This document shows positions 35,401 to 64,000 of a DNA stretch of 64,000 nt, in pieces; the stretch's first letter is position 1; the number at the start of each line of letters is the position of its first letter. Source of the DNA: Spinacia oleracea (taxonomy: Eukaryota > Streptophyta > Magnoliopsida > Caryophyllales > Amaranthaceae); NCBI RefSeq assembly GCF_020520425.1, contig NC_079487.1, positions 86,619,141 through 86,683,140 on the forward strand, written 5' to 3'. The notes under the pieces are model-generated. The model saw only the letters and a program-made list of their open reading frames with translations. It searched no databases and was not told the DNA's origin. The position numbers and the translations under genes are program-made.

Positions 35401-35584
35401 ACAATTGACTTTCAAAAGTTGCCAAATAATTAATTGATAAGTGAGATCAATTTAAATAATAAGCTAATTACTAGGCGTTAGAACATAAATTAGCTGAAAA
35501 ATAAAATAGTGTGAAAATCTATACATATTATAACTTAATAAGATACTCCATTGTCAAATTAACTCACCATTAGAGATGCTCTAA

Positions 35585-35690
35585 CTTTTAGAAGAATTCT
35601 TAGCCGCTGTGGGTGTGGTATTCTACGAAGACCATTGTCAAAAAAAATATAATCAAAGTAAAGGAGAAACACAGAAGAGTGACATCAAAA
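35585..35690 (+). promoter_or_regulatory. PEX1 5' UTR and remaining unique upstream DNA
   Basis: Only about 106 bp separate the TAA target duplication of the nest from the PEX1 ATG. The in-frame codons before 35691 (from 35613, starting with TGT GGT-like sequence) do not resemble PEX1. A promoter beyond this must lie within the MITE or LINE. Confidence 0.55.
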
Positions 35691-53642
<17,952 letters not shown>

Positions 53643-54297
53643 TTAGAGACTTACTTCAGATGACTTAAGACCAGCCATTGGAACAAGCAGTAGCATACTG
53701 TATGTTTTGAAGGTTGTCGGGGCTGTGTAACTTACTGGTCTGTATTTAGAAAATCCAATAGGGTGAGGTCTGTATTCTCATTCTGCCTGGGTTTGAACAA
53801 ATTTGTCAACATTTGTCATACTGAGCTTGATTCATGTTTCATTTGATACATTGGTGCTGCTGTGTATCTGATCTGAAGTAGGGTTTCCGACTCAGACGAC
53901 AACATCTCAGCATATGTCATAGAAATCAGAATCCAACCAAATTGGCCAGTAGTTAATGTTTTAATTTTTGACTATCTGCCGGGATGTAATGCATAAAAAG
54001 CTAGGATTCAACTTATTCTGCTATACTTGAATACAAAGTCTGGAATTTATCAAAAAAGCAAGTTGCCACTAAAAACCAGCATCTCAAGCAAGATACATTA
54101 ACTACACATCTCTCGAGTAGCTCCCCTATTCTCTTGTGTCGCTAAAGGCACCACCGTAGAGATTCACCCTTTTGTCCCTAAACAACGGGGCTACATTTAA
54201 TTTGGATCATTTTAGAGAAATTTGGGTCCTTTAATATAGCAACTTCTTCCCACACAAATGTATTCAACTCTTATGATACAAAAGGTCTTGCATGAAC
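53643..54297 (+). other. PEX1 3' UTR and flank
   Basis: No gene is visible. The 3' UTR probably ends within 300-500 bp of the stop. Confidence 0.5.
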
Positions 54298-54575
54298 GAG
54301 GTGTACAATAAATTTATTGTACACCAATATAACTTTTACCCAATTTTCTTTAACTTTTACCATGTTTTATCTAACTTTTATATTATGAAAAAAAAATTGA
54401 TAGATAAACATTTTAAAGGGTTCAATAATTAAATTTATACATTATTAGCGATTTTGAAGAAACATTTTTTATTAAAATAAAATTTAAAAATATATAACTT
54501 TTACATATATAAGGGTAACTTTTAAGCATTTTACATTAACTTTAACTTCGGTGTACAATATTTATCGTACACCTC
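54298..54575. repeat. Palindromic-end MITE
   Basis: The left end GAGGTGTACAATAAATTTAT plus TGTACACC and the right end GGTGTACAATATTTATCGTAC plus ACCTC are mirror images, and each end is itself palindromic. The inside has TAACTTTTA words shared with 6447-6710. A target duplication could not be fixed. Confidence 0.65.
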
Positions 54576-55813
54576 ATGTAAATAAGAATTTGTGCTTACC
54601 ATATGAGAATGCCTAACATTTAACTTCTTAGGTTTCTAAATAAATGTGATGTGTTATTTTGGTAAAGAGATACTATAACGTAACAATAACATATTCATGT
54701 ACGAAATTATATTTTTTTTTTTTTGAAGGGATGTACGAAATTATATAGATTAGTAAAGAAATGCAAATATAAAATAAAATGTAATCAACGTAGAAATTAT
54801 TTTTAGATTGAAAAATAATGTTACCTGAAAATCTTGGTCAGATTACGTAGGCTATTTTACAGATTGCAGAATGGGAATTGAGAAAGCAGGTCTCTGCTGG
54901 CCATCAGAGTTGTGAAGCTTTAACACCATTCCATTAGAGCATTGTTGATGGTGGTTCTTTTTTTTTTGCACTTGGGGAAAAATAAGGAGGAAAATGGAAA
55001 ATTTTGGGGTTTAATAGTGGGAAAAAAAAACACTTGGGGAGTGCAAAATGAAAAAAACACTTGGGACGTGCAAAAATGGGATTTCCTTCTCCAAAATCCC
55101 TTCCAAATGGGTTTCACCAATTCCGAAAATAAAGGGTGGTGTAAAAAAAAAGACTATATACAGACCAAAACACATAATTTTGATGCATCTATATATTATA
55201 CTAAAAGGGAAGAAATTAATGTGATGATGACAAATATCACTCATTGATAAGATATAAAAAAAATTATAAAAAATAAAACATTCTACAATTATTTTGTTAA
55301 ATTTCACCTCATAAGAATATTTGATTCCATTTTCCTTTAAAAAAAAAGCACTCTATACATGGGAAATATTTTATAAGTTATTTTTTCTATACTTTCTTAA
55401 CAAATATAACCAATTTAAGATTATCTTGTCATAAAAAGAAACATCACTATTGTTTAGACATTTAGCCAACGATATAAAATCTCGATTTAGATTTAACATC
55501 ATATAAATAAAGAAATACGGAATTCCATAAAATGTGGACTAATTTATTTATAATATATTCAGTATACGATTGAGAAATTCTTATTTTAACACAATTAAAT
55601 AACACATAAACATATGATCAATTAGTACAAAAAAAGTATTTAATTCATCAAAATAAACCAACACATACTTAATCATTCCTATAACAGTATATCAAGCTAG
55701 ATAAATAAGGTAAAACAAAATTGAAATAAAATATATAGCTAGGTCTATAAAATAACTTACTTTTTAAAAATATATATTGACATTTTTCTTAGGCATGTAC
55801 TACGTATCTACAA

Positions 55814-56033
55814 CTCCCTCCGTATTTAAAAAGAAATACACTTTTCTTAAACGGCCGTTTTAAAAAGAGATATTTCTCTCTTTCTTGTGGTCCTCATATT
55901 TACTCACATCAACATTTTACTATAATAAATAATTCACCCACTACTCCACTTTCATCTTATTTTAATAAATTTCATTCACTCTCCTAAAACCGTGTGCCGA
56001 TCAAAGTGTATTTTTTTTTTGAAATACGGAGTA
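55814..56033. mobile_element. Stowaway-like MITE in the Helitron
   Basis: CTCCCTCCGTATTTAAAAAG at left and CAAAGTGTA.. GAAATACGGAGTAGTA at right are inverted. The left flank lacks a clear TA, so the border is approximate. Confidence 0.6.
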
Positions 56034-56258
56034 GTAGAGTTTTAATATTTCACTACTTTAAACAAATTACGTAACTTTCTTTAAAATGAGTAAAACTTGC
56101 GTAATTTAATTTATCTACTACTCTATTATGTAATAATTAATATAATTCGTATATATTTTACCTATAATCTTCTAATTTATATGATAATAATCTATCATAC
56201 TACGAAGTACTTATTTACTTATGTTAATAATTTTTTAATTGAAATATATATCTATATA

Positions 56259-56517
56259 CTCCCTCTATTTTTAAATATTAGTCATCTGTTGACTTTTTCA
56301 CCAATTTCAACTCAATATTTAAACATAAATATCTCCACATACGTACGTTAAAAAAGTATAAAAATTTGATATTGTTAAACCAAACATTGAGACGAACAAA
56401 ACAAAATTTAGCACGAATATGCTTCGAAATACGTATTGGAAATAAATTAGCAGATTTTATTTAGTTGTGAATAGTGACAAGATTCCAAATACGACTAATA
56501 TTCAAGAATGGGGGGAG
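56259..56517. mobile_element. Stowaway-like MITE in the Helitron (second)
   Basis: Ends CTCCCTCTATTTTTAAATAT and ATATTCAAGAATGGGGGGAG with TA on both sides; 259 bp. Confidence 0.78.
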
Positions 56518-58293
56518 TACTACATATTATAATAAAATTAAGATAGGCAAATTGACGTGGTGATGAAAAATGTCTCTCTCTGATTTTCTTCTCTTATAAC
56601 AAAAAATAATCGAGTATCATGTTTTGTTTAGAATTTTGTCGTACTACGTATAATGGATGTGAATAATGTATAATGAACGTTTACCTTTGATCGTTTATTA
56701 TTTGTAATCCAAAGAAAAATCTTTGCATGAAATTTAGGACAACTAACCGACATAGAAAATCTTATAATAGTTGAACATGTACTATCAATTAAATTTTTAT
56801 AATACTATCAACTTTTTAAGAATTTGTGTCATATAATGAATATGGATATGCATAACAAACGATAACTCTTGATTTAATATATTTAACAAGGTTGTTTCAA
56901 CCATTTTATAGGCTCAATGTTAAATAACGAAATGAGACCCATAGTCATATACTTTTTTATGACGGGCCCTAACCTATACTTAATTTTAAATATCAAAAAC
57001 AAGTTTTGCCACATTCTCATTATCGTAATACTTTCATACGAAGCACGGATAATAATTTATCCACTCATATTATTGAAGTCTTTAGGGCACATTGATTGAA
57101 ATTTTGACTAATGTATCGTATTCAATTATTTCCAAAATCATAAGATCTAGATGATTAACTTTCCTTATTATTAATATGTTTGCAATAAAAAAAAAACATT
57201 TTTATATCTTAATGTAATGATTGCAATGTCACATTAAAATTTTGTGCAAAATTAAATTTATATATGTAAATGGTGCATCACACTTGATGATGGCACGAGT
57301 TTGGATTTTAGATTGGGCTGACGACAAAGATAAACGTAGATGATTGACTAATGTTGACCAATGCTGACTAACAAATAGATATTTGTTGTTGGTAGACGGG
57401 TACAAGGATAACATGTACCCACCTTGGTGATGGGGCGAGTCTGATTTGAGAACACTCACCTAATCCTAATTATCTATGTCAGTTTTAAATATATATTTTT
57501 ATCAATATTGTAGCTAATACAACCAATTTTAATACTTCATAATAAACTTATGTCAATATATTTAAAAGTTAGTTGAAAGAAAAAGTGGGTTGTTTATGGA
57601 ATATAGGGATGTCAGACTGTCAGTGGGGCAGATTTTTTGGAAGATCCCCCGTAGTTCAGCTCCCGAGTGGGCGGGGATGGAGAAAAGTTTGGTGGATGGG
57701 GGTTAAAAATGTATACGTCACGGGTGACGGGGTGAGAATGAATTTTAGATCGGACCCCCTGCCTGCGTCTCTAATCCTTCATCTAATTGATTATGAATAT
57801 TTAAATAAAATTTACTACTTACTTATACTCCGTATATTATAGTATTTTGTTTATTTACTCAATATAATCACTTCGTACTCTAATCACAAACTAATTGTCA
57901 AAAACTCTAGAATAGAGTTGTAAAATTCAAAACTCCGTTACCATAGTTGAGTTTAGTTGTGGGTTTGAGGCGGGTATAGAATCACGCGAGGGTGGTGATG
58001 AAGAGGGTATAAATTTTATTTTGTACCTCTCGAGATGGGGATTGAGAGGGGTGAGTATCGTTCCTATCGTGGATGGAGGAGATGGGTATGAAAACTGTAG
58101 GCAGGTACGGTGTGCAGGGCCCGACTCTCCTAAAAGTCATCTTTAACTTAATAAAGCGAATGGTGTATGTGTTAAGAGATCGGGTAATGAGGTTGATTGG
58201 GCAATTGTGCGAGTATTAAGTGGGTAAAAGAGTGGATGAGAAAACTTTATGATTGACACAAGTAGTGAATGAGAATGAAAATAATTTTATCTA

Positions 58294-58847
58294 CGGAAAT
58301 TTCATGAAATACCCTCGAGCTTTGCCATAATTCACCAAAACGCCCATCAAGTTCAATAATTCATAAAGTACCCTCACAAGTGACTTAATAACCCAAATAC
58401 CCCTTCATGACGTCATCATCCCTAATTGACTCAATTATAATCTAACTAACCCACCCATTTCCCTAATTAACTCATTTTTTCCTAATTAGTCCATCTTCTT
58501 CCCTGCTTCCGCCACCGCCTCTTCTTCCTATCCCTTCTTCCGCCACCACTTCGCCCCCATTTTCACCCTAAAATCCACTGTTGACACCTTCCGAAGTCGG
58601 TCGCCTCAAGAAAGTCGTCTCTCTCCTCTTCGTCGCCCCATACCCCTCCGATCTCTCCCTCTACAGCCACCTCTTCCACCTTTGCGCCGCCCCATAATTA
58701 TATGTTAATTGATTTAATTAGGATGATGATATCATGAAGGGGTATTTGGGATATTAAGTCATTTGCGAGGGGTATTTTATGAATTATTGAAACTTGATGG
58801 ACGTTTGGTGAATTATGGAAAAACTCATGAGTATTTCGAAATTTCAG
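58294..58847. mobile_element. Mutator-like element with possible gene fragment
   Basis: Flanked by the 9-bp repeat TTTTATCTA (58285-58293 and 58848-58856). Inverted ends of about 130 bp start CGGAAATTTC / CTGAAATTTC and contain CCATCAAGTT and CCCAAATACCCCTTCATGA on both sides. The centre (58495-58695) is GC-richer, with codon-like periodicity reading serine/proline-rich then SDLSLYSHLF in the plus strand. This could be a captured exon (Pack-MULE); the source is not identified. Confidence 0.8.
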
Positions 58848-59736
58848 TTTTATCTATGTACTCTTATTTGTTTTAATTGGTTTGATAAATAAGACACCGA
58901 ATGAGCAATGATAAATGATAAATATATCAGTAACTAATTTTAATTAGGAGAATATATGTAAGCTCTAATTTGGTGATAATTTTGTAACATATTTCATACA
59001 AATTCATGTATAGATTTATAAAATCGTGCATCGCACGGGTACTATACTAGTTAAACACTAAAACACTTCACTTTGGTAGTAAATAACAAAAAAAAAAATA
59101 CTGCTGCCAGCCACCATTAAAGTGGTTATACAGTCATTTCTTCGTGAAGCTTTAACACCATTAAAGTGCATTGTGTGCTGGATTGATCACATGTTCACAG
59201 GGTTTTAGGTTGAAGAAGAAAGTTTCATCGGATTTTGTCAAGGGATAAATAATACTTGCTTGATTATCTTTATCCCTTGGGCAGCAGGGTCATGGTACAA
59301 TCTGTACAATCATAAACGATAGAGATTCTTCTTCCAATGTTTCGGTGGGGTTCAGTACACAGTCTACACACTGGACACTTACAATCTATATAGGAAGATG
59401 AAACCAGAAACTGGTGCACAGATATCAGTAGAGCAAAAGATGCTTGTGAATGATGCATCTATTCACAAATATGAACAACAATGTACTCAAGCCTAGAAAT
59501 ACTAATCCACTCACTACATCATCTATAAAAGCCTCACAGAATTGCCAAAGGGATCCAGAATCAATGGATCCCGTTTAAGCTAATAAACTCATCAAGTATA
59601 TACACAAGACAACAACCAAATGGGAAGAAGCAAAATGCCTGTAATTTGTACTCCACAACTAATCACTTTTGTCACTAGGCTTTTGGATACTTTTGCTCAT
59701 TCACACCCACATCAAGAAAAATGCAGAACAAGGCCA

Positions 59737-62700
59737 TCAATTGATCCGAACAATTGATGCAAACAGCAAATCATTGATATCCTCTGGCATCGCACTGTCA
59801 CCTCCATCTCCTGCAACAGTACCGCACAAATTATCAAATCTGGTTTTGATAGCCCCTATAAACACCTACATCAACAAGAATTGGCTTTCCTTGTGATCAA
59901 GAAAGTTTAAAAAAAGTCTGTTGGCACTTGGCAGTTATATGAAAAATCCATGATGGTGATAAATGGTTGGAGAAACAGATGTCAGTGTTCTAATTAACAG
60001 AGGCATGTACGGAAAACTACACCACCCTGCACTTTTTTGCATCGGATGATATAAATCTTTTTCTTTAAAAGATATCCTTTAATAGATATCCATAAACTTA
60101 AGCATCACACTGGATAGGTACCAGTGAGGAAACAGATAATCAAAGCACTGCCTGAATTTTCATTTTTTCCCACAAAGAGGAAGCGAAACATATCAATACT
60201 TACTTCTTTGCAATGAAAATGAGAAAAAGGAACACAGTACTTGATAGTTGTTTGTGTCAAAGGTTTATACCTGTTCTTGATCTAACATGAGTTGTCCACT
60301 CCTCGATAATCTGCGTAAATGAATCAAAAGGATAAAAGCATAGCTGATTTTGGCTTATTGCAGGAAGCTTTGCATACATGAAACACAAAACTATGAATAT
60401 CCAGAATAATGATGTGGCAAGGACAAGCATTTCAACCCCCTCAGTACTGCTGAGTGAATGTTTTAACAGAACATGTCACTTGCCCCCAAATTGATATCGG
60501 TTGCTTGCTGGCAAGTGGTGTAAATTCTTTAAACGCCACTTGGAAAAGAGACAACCTTAAACCACCAAAAGAAAAAGCACACAGAAAGAACCACAGAAGC
60601 CGTTTAATCAATAAAAACAAAAACTAATTCAAAAAATTTCACTGTCTGGCACCACATAATAATTTGCTCGCATAATACGCTTCTTTTCAACGGTACTTAG
60701 TTTGGCAAAGCATCAACAACTTAGCCCAATGCCTCTAGGCTGCTGCCCTAAGAGAAATGGACGAATTAATACTTTGTAGTTCTTTTAGGAAATACTAAGA
60801 TATTCAAACATATCTATTCTCCACAAAATAGACCATAAGCAATAGTTACCTGATCAAAGCTGGAAAAGGCAGCATCCTCAGAATCACTAGTCATTGGAAT
60901 GCCAACGGATGCTTGCATGCGATGCACCATACTCCTGTTTCCAACAAGAATGGAACTCGCCTTATCAATTAAGTCCTGTAAGAAGAAAATCCTGAGTAAC
61001 CAAATACTTAACCATGTTGTATGCGCTTGACTCTGACTGAAAAATATCAAATAAGAATACTCCATATACCATGAACCTACTAGCCTCATGAATAAGAGGA
61101 ACATCCTTTGGAGAAAAACCAACCTTTGCAGGTAATTTTATAACAGTAAATAACATGATTCTACGACAGTATGAGATTTTTATTTTTTGTTTTTGTTTTT
61201 GAAATAAACCCCAAAAGGGTTAGCTCTTACTCATTTCCAAATCGATAGACAACAAAAAAACAAATCAAATGAGGGAAATCCTCAATCCAATTTTTCCTAC
61301 CTAATTCCCATAGAAGAGTATGTGCTATATTACTACCCTCCCTTCTTACAAAACACAAGAAATAATATTTAGGCACTAGCAAAATGATCAATATCTTCCA
61401 CAAGGAGATGAAAAGAGCTATTGGCAGTTACTTTGCCATTAATAGCCTTCACAACCACTTCTACCATTTCTCAAAAAGCACTTCCTTAAAGTCAAACTCG
61501 GCTACCGGATTCATACCCGCGAAAATTTATTAAGCTTCAGCACACCTAGCATCCCACACCCCTGGAAACTAGACAGACCAAGGCAGCAACAAAACTCATC
61601 TCGCACAATCACACCAACACCCACATCATTCGAAAACAGCAGCCCAGCAACAGCATATACTTCAACATGACCCTGGGGAGGAACTGACCACTGCTTTAAT
61701 ACCGGAGGAGCGTGAAGTGTCCTAGGAGTTGTGCTGCATTTCTGCCATAACGTAATCCACATAAGCCACAGTTGAACTTGGGGTAAGCGTGTACACCCAT
61801 CATTTTTCATAACAGCTTTATTTCTGGCACACCACATAGCCCAGCATAATACCATTATACCAGAACGGAAGAACCTGGCATTGCAGGTTCCGGCCTACTT
61901 GTGCAATAAACCTCTCCGCCAGCTCGAAATCCACATAAAACCTCCAGCACACAGTAAAAAAACAGCATGCTGCTCAGTGCTCACACTCCAAAACAAATCC
62001 GCGAACCCCACACAAAGACACTTCTAAGTCAAGGTGTATAAGTACAATGAATACATTATAGTTTCTCTACAATCTTTTTAATGCAACAGTTTGTCTAAAA
62101 GCATCCACAAAAACAATACTAGCATCTTGTCAACATTTCATAGCATTCCCAATTTGATCAAAAGCCTGGTAATCCGACAATTTGTCAAATAATCAACAAA
62201 ATCCATTATAACCAACTTCTCTACATTTCATAACATTCCTGAATAAAAACACTGTACTACTGATAATTCAATTCTTCAAATGCAAATTAATAGAAATTTC
62301 AAAATGTCCCCAAACATTAGGAAAAAAGCTGGTAATTGTAAAAAGAAAAGAGGGTAAACCTGCTTAGCAGCGAGAAGCTGGCGACACTGATCTTTAAGAG
62401 AAGAAAGCTCATCCTGAATTTTCTTAACCCGACCCACAAGTTTCATAGGATTAGCCTGAATGTCAACATCCAAAGTAACAAAATTTCACATCAAATTGTA
62501 CCCATTGTACCCAATTTCAAAAATTCATACCAAAAACGGAAGAATTAAACAAAAAAATGGAAAATTGAAGTGCCCATTTCAATAATTCATACCAAAAATG
62601 GAAGAAATTCACAAATGAAGTGTTAAAATTGAAATACCCAAATCAATTAAATATTTAAATAAAGCTAAGATCAGAAACTGAGGATAGAGAAAAGAGGGGT

Positions 62701-62843
62701 ATTACATTATCTGGGTAAATTTGCTGGAATTCTTTGTCGAGTTTAAAGTGAAGGAGAGAGAGATCGTGATTAGCTTTGGTGAAAAGAGTAACTAGATTAT
62801 CTGCAGCTGGGTGATGCGCGTATTCCTCTCGTTTTTGCCCCAT
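59737..62843 (-). CDS. SKA2: Spindle and kinetochore-associated protein 2 homologue (SKA2)
   Basis: Small coiled-coil subunit of the Ska complex, which couples kinetochores to microtubules. Exons on the minus strand are 62843-62706, 62455-62360, 60975-60850, 60310-60271 and 59810-59737; all use GT-AG and phases match, giving 157 residues. The start MGQKREEYAHHPAADNLV and the coiled segments (LVTLFTKANHDLSLLHFKL; MKLVGRVKKIQDELSSLK) fit plant proteins annotated as SKA2/FAM33. Exon 3 contains DLIDKASSILVGNRS and exon 4 EEWTTHVRSRT. No break is visible. The identification rests on my recollection of plant homologues, not on a search. The long intron 2 (60976-62359) holds a LINE remnant. Confidence 0.78.
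61172..62040 (-). pseudogene. LINE RNase H remnant in SKA2 intron 2
   Basis: The minus-strand frame 61855-61511 resembles the RNase H tail of plant L1 elements: WAMWCARNKAVM, then a variable linker, then VGVIVRDE. The frames further upstream on this strand (to about 62040) look like the preceding linker. Near 61172-61203 the minus strand ends in A-rich AAAAACAAAAAC, a likely poly-A tail. Stops and the missing RT show it is a truncated copy, sense to SKA2. Confidence 0.72.
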
Positions 62844-63440
62844 TTTGGTGAACTTCTCTTCTTCTCACTTTTGAAGAGACGGGTTAATATCAAATTCTGA
62901 GAATTTTTTCCCGCCCAAACCAAGAACAAACATAGAACCCTAGGTATGGACTATGGATTATGGAGTGAGGGAGAAGGGAGGGGTAACTACGGTCAAAGTT
63001 GTTTAATTTTGACCTTGTAAAGTGAATGCGCTTCTTTTTTTCTTTTTTTTTAGTATTTTTAAATAAAAGTCTATACTCCCTGTATCTTTTTTTGGTTTTA
63101 CTACTAGTAGTTCCCACTGCTTTCGACCAGTAGCTACTCCCTGTATCTCGAGGCGTGCTACATCGCTGGTTACCAGCGATGTTTTGTTCCCATACCCGGG
63201 GCAAAAGCGTCATTCCACGGGTTTTACTGAAAAAGTCAACAAAGTAACTTCCAAAGTTACTGCTCTCTCTTCATCCCTGAGCAGCTCTCTCTCCGGCGGC
63301 ACGCCCTCATTCTCTCTCTTGCTTATGCATCTCCGACAAAGCGATTTCCTCTCCGACAAAGTCGTTTCCTCTCTGACAACCACCGCGGTTACACGTTTTC
63401 TTCTCCTTCTCTGTTCAAAAACGAAAGTGTCCTTCAATAT
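62844..63440. promoter_or_regulatory. Likely divergent promoter between SKA2 and a rightward gene
   Basis: No supported gene. The right half (63240-63430) is rich in CTCTCT and TTCTC runs, as in plant 5' UTRs. The left 60 bp before the SKA2 ATG would be its leader. Confidence 0.45.
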
Positions 63441-63450
63441 ATGGCTGGAG
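63441..63450 (+). CDS. Tentative first coding exon (M-A-G) of a rightward gene
   Basis: ATGGCTGGAG followed by the donor GTTAGTG, preceded by CT-rich leader-like DNA. Too short to identify; downstream exons would lie beyond the window or were not recognised. Confidence 0.25.
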
Positions 63451-63872
63451 GTTAGTGATTCAAATTTAATTTGTTTAGTAATTCAATTTTAATTGATTAT
63501 TCAAATTGTCTTCTTGACGAAATTCTGAAATTCAAATTATCGTCAATTGATGGTTGTTTCTAGGGTTTTAGTAAAATTGGGGGTTTATTCTAGGGTTTTA
63601 GTAAAATTATGGTTTTTTCTAGTAACCTGTAATCAGAGATATTGGATGGTTTGTGGGGCGTTGTTTTTTGTCTGAATTCATTAACAGATTGGCTGGTTGT
63701 GTTCCTCAATTCATGCAAAAAAATCATGACTTTTGTAACTTTTGTAGCTCACTTTCTACCTTTATATCTTCTGGCCACATTTAAATCTTTGCAAGTGTAA
63801 TATAAACATGTGTAATATAAGCATATAATTAAAAGTAAAAAGGGATTAATTAGTGTAAGAGAAAGAGGGTAC

Positions 63873-63986
63873 CTGCATGCCTAACAGCTTGATGAATTCT
63901 CTGGTTTCATGAAAACTTCAGCACAATGAAAGGATCTCTAGTGAAAGCTAGAACAGGATCAACAACCATTCTGCATTCATAGCAAC
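63873..63986 (-). pseudogene. Exon fragment resembling KRR1 (rRNA processing), frameshifted
   Basis: Between an AG acceptor (63987-63988, minus strand) and a GT donor (63871-63872) the reading gives TRDPFIVLK in one frame and REFIKLLGMQ in another. These resemble the KH-domain segment of KRR1 (TRDPYIIVKARDLIKLL). A single-base shift and TGA between them suggest a pseudogene. The match is short and from memory. Confidence 0.3.
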
Positions 63987-64000
63987 CTGAAAGTCTTATA

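Larger units (their letters stand above)
6714..35581. mobile_element. Harbinger/Tourist-like MITE, outermost layer of the nest
   Basis: The left end GAGCATCTCTAATGGT (6714) and right end ACCATTAGAGATGCTC (to 35581) are perfect 16-bp inverted repeats flanked by TAA on both sides (6711-6713 and 35582-35584). The 3-bp TAA duplication fits PIF/Harbinger. After removing the inner LINE, about 311 bp remain (6714-6860 and 35418-35581), a normal MITE size. Confidence 0.8.
55188..59050 (+). mobile_element. Probable non-autonomous Helitron
   Basis: The 5' end TCTATATATTATACTAAAAG follows an A. The 3' end is a short hairpin CGTGC-ATC-GCACG (59025-59037), then GGTACTATACTAG, next to a T. TC at the start, hairpin plus CTAG at the end and insertion between A and T are Helitron hallmarks. 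No Rep/helicase gene is present. The 3.9 kb include later insertions (two Stowaway-type elements and a MULE-type element), so the original was nearer 2.8 kb. The two ends could belong to different copies. Confidence 0.6.

Noticed and set aside
57580..58130. GGGGCGGAT-like words suggesting another hAT element
   Set aside because: No matching ends or target duplication could be found; left as decayed sequence in the Helitron block.

Overview
The window is nuclear DNA of a flowering plant, almost certainly a dicot. Its genes have many GT-AG introns. It holds a plastid-type sirohydrochlorin ferrochelatase, the peroxin PEX1 and a plant-type SKA2, and the space between them is filled with plant transposons (Tat and copia LTR elements, an RTE LINE, hAT, Mutator, Harbinger, Stowaway and Helitron families). 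I cannot fix the species from the sequence alone; a Caryophyllales or spinach-like genome is only a guess.

Layout. (1) 0.66-2.57 kb: SirB (+), five exons, siroheme branch of tetrapyrrole synthesis in plastids. (2) 3.8-6.4 kb: three non-autonomous DNA transposons with clean target duplications: a small hAT element, a Mutator-type element with long inverted ends, and a hAT element built of 'AATCCGATCCG' words. (3) 6.71-35.58 kb: a four-level nest. A ~311-bp Harbinger-like MITE was split by a ~3.3-kb RTE LINE. The LINE was split inside its reverse transcriptase by a Tat-type Ty3/gypsy element. That element was hit by a 10.3-kb copia element, a 1.05-kb hAT element, a ~195-bp piece of plastid DNA carrying half of trnS-UGA, and a copia insertion now reduced to a solo LTR. 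Each step except the plastid piece has a matching target-site duplication. LTR divergence (about 1% gypsy, about 0.6% copia) agrees with the order. (4) 35.69-53.64 kb: PEX1 (+), 17 exons predicting 1129 residues with two AAA+ cassettes, starting only 110 bp from the nest. (5) 54.3-59.1 kb: a repeat block with a probable Helitron holding two Stowaway-type elements and a Mutator-type element that may carry a gene fragment. (6) 59.74-62.84 kb: SKA2 homologue (-), five exons, with a LINE RNase H remnant in intron 2. (7) 62.85-64 kb: a probable divergent promoter, a tentative first exon (+) and a broken KRR1-like exon (-).

The three host genes act in unrelated processes (siroheme synthesis, peroxisomal receptor recycling, chromosome segregation). 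The most unusual item is the spliced antisense gene of the Tat element. Its predicted first coding residues, MARTKQTA, equal the start of histone H3 including the K4 context, and a predicted 5' UTR intron removes the upstream in-frame ATG.
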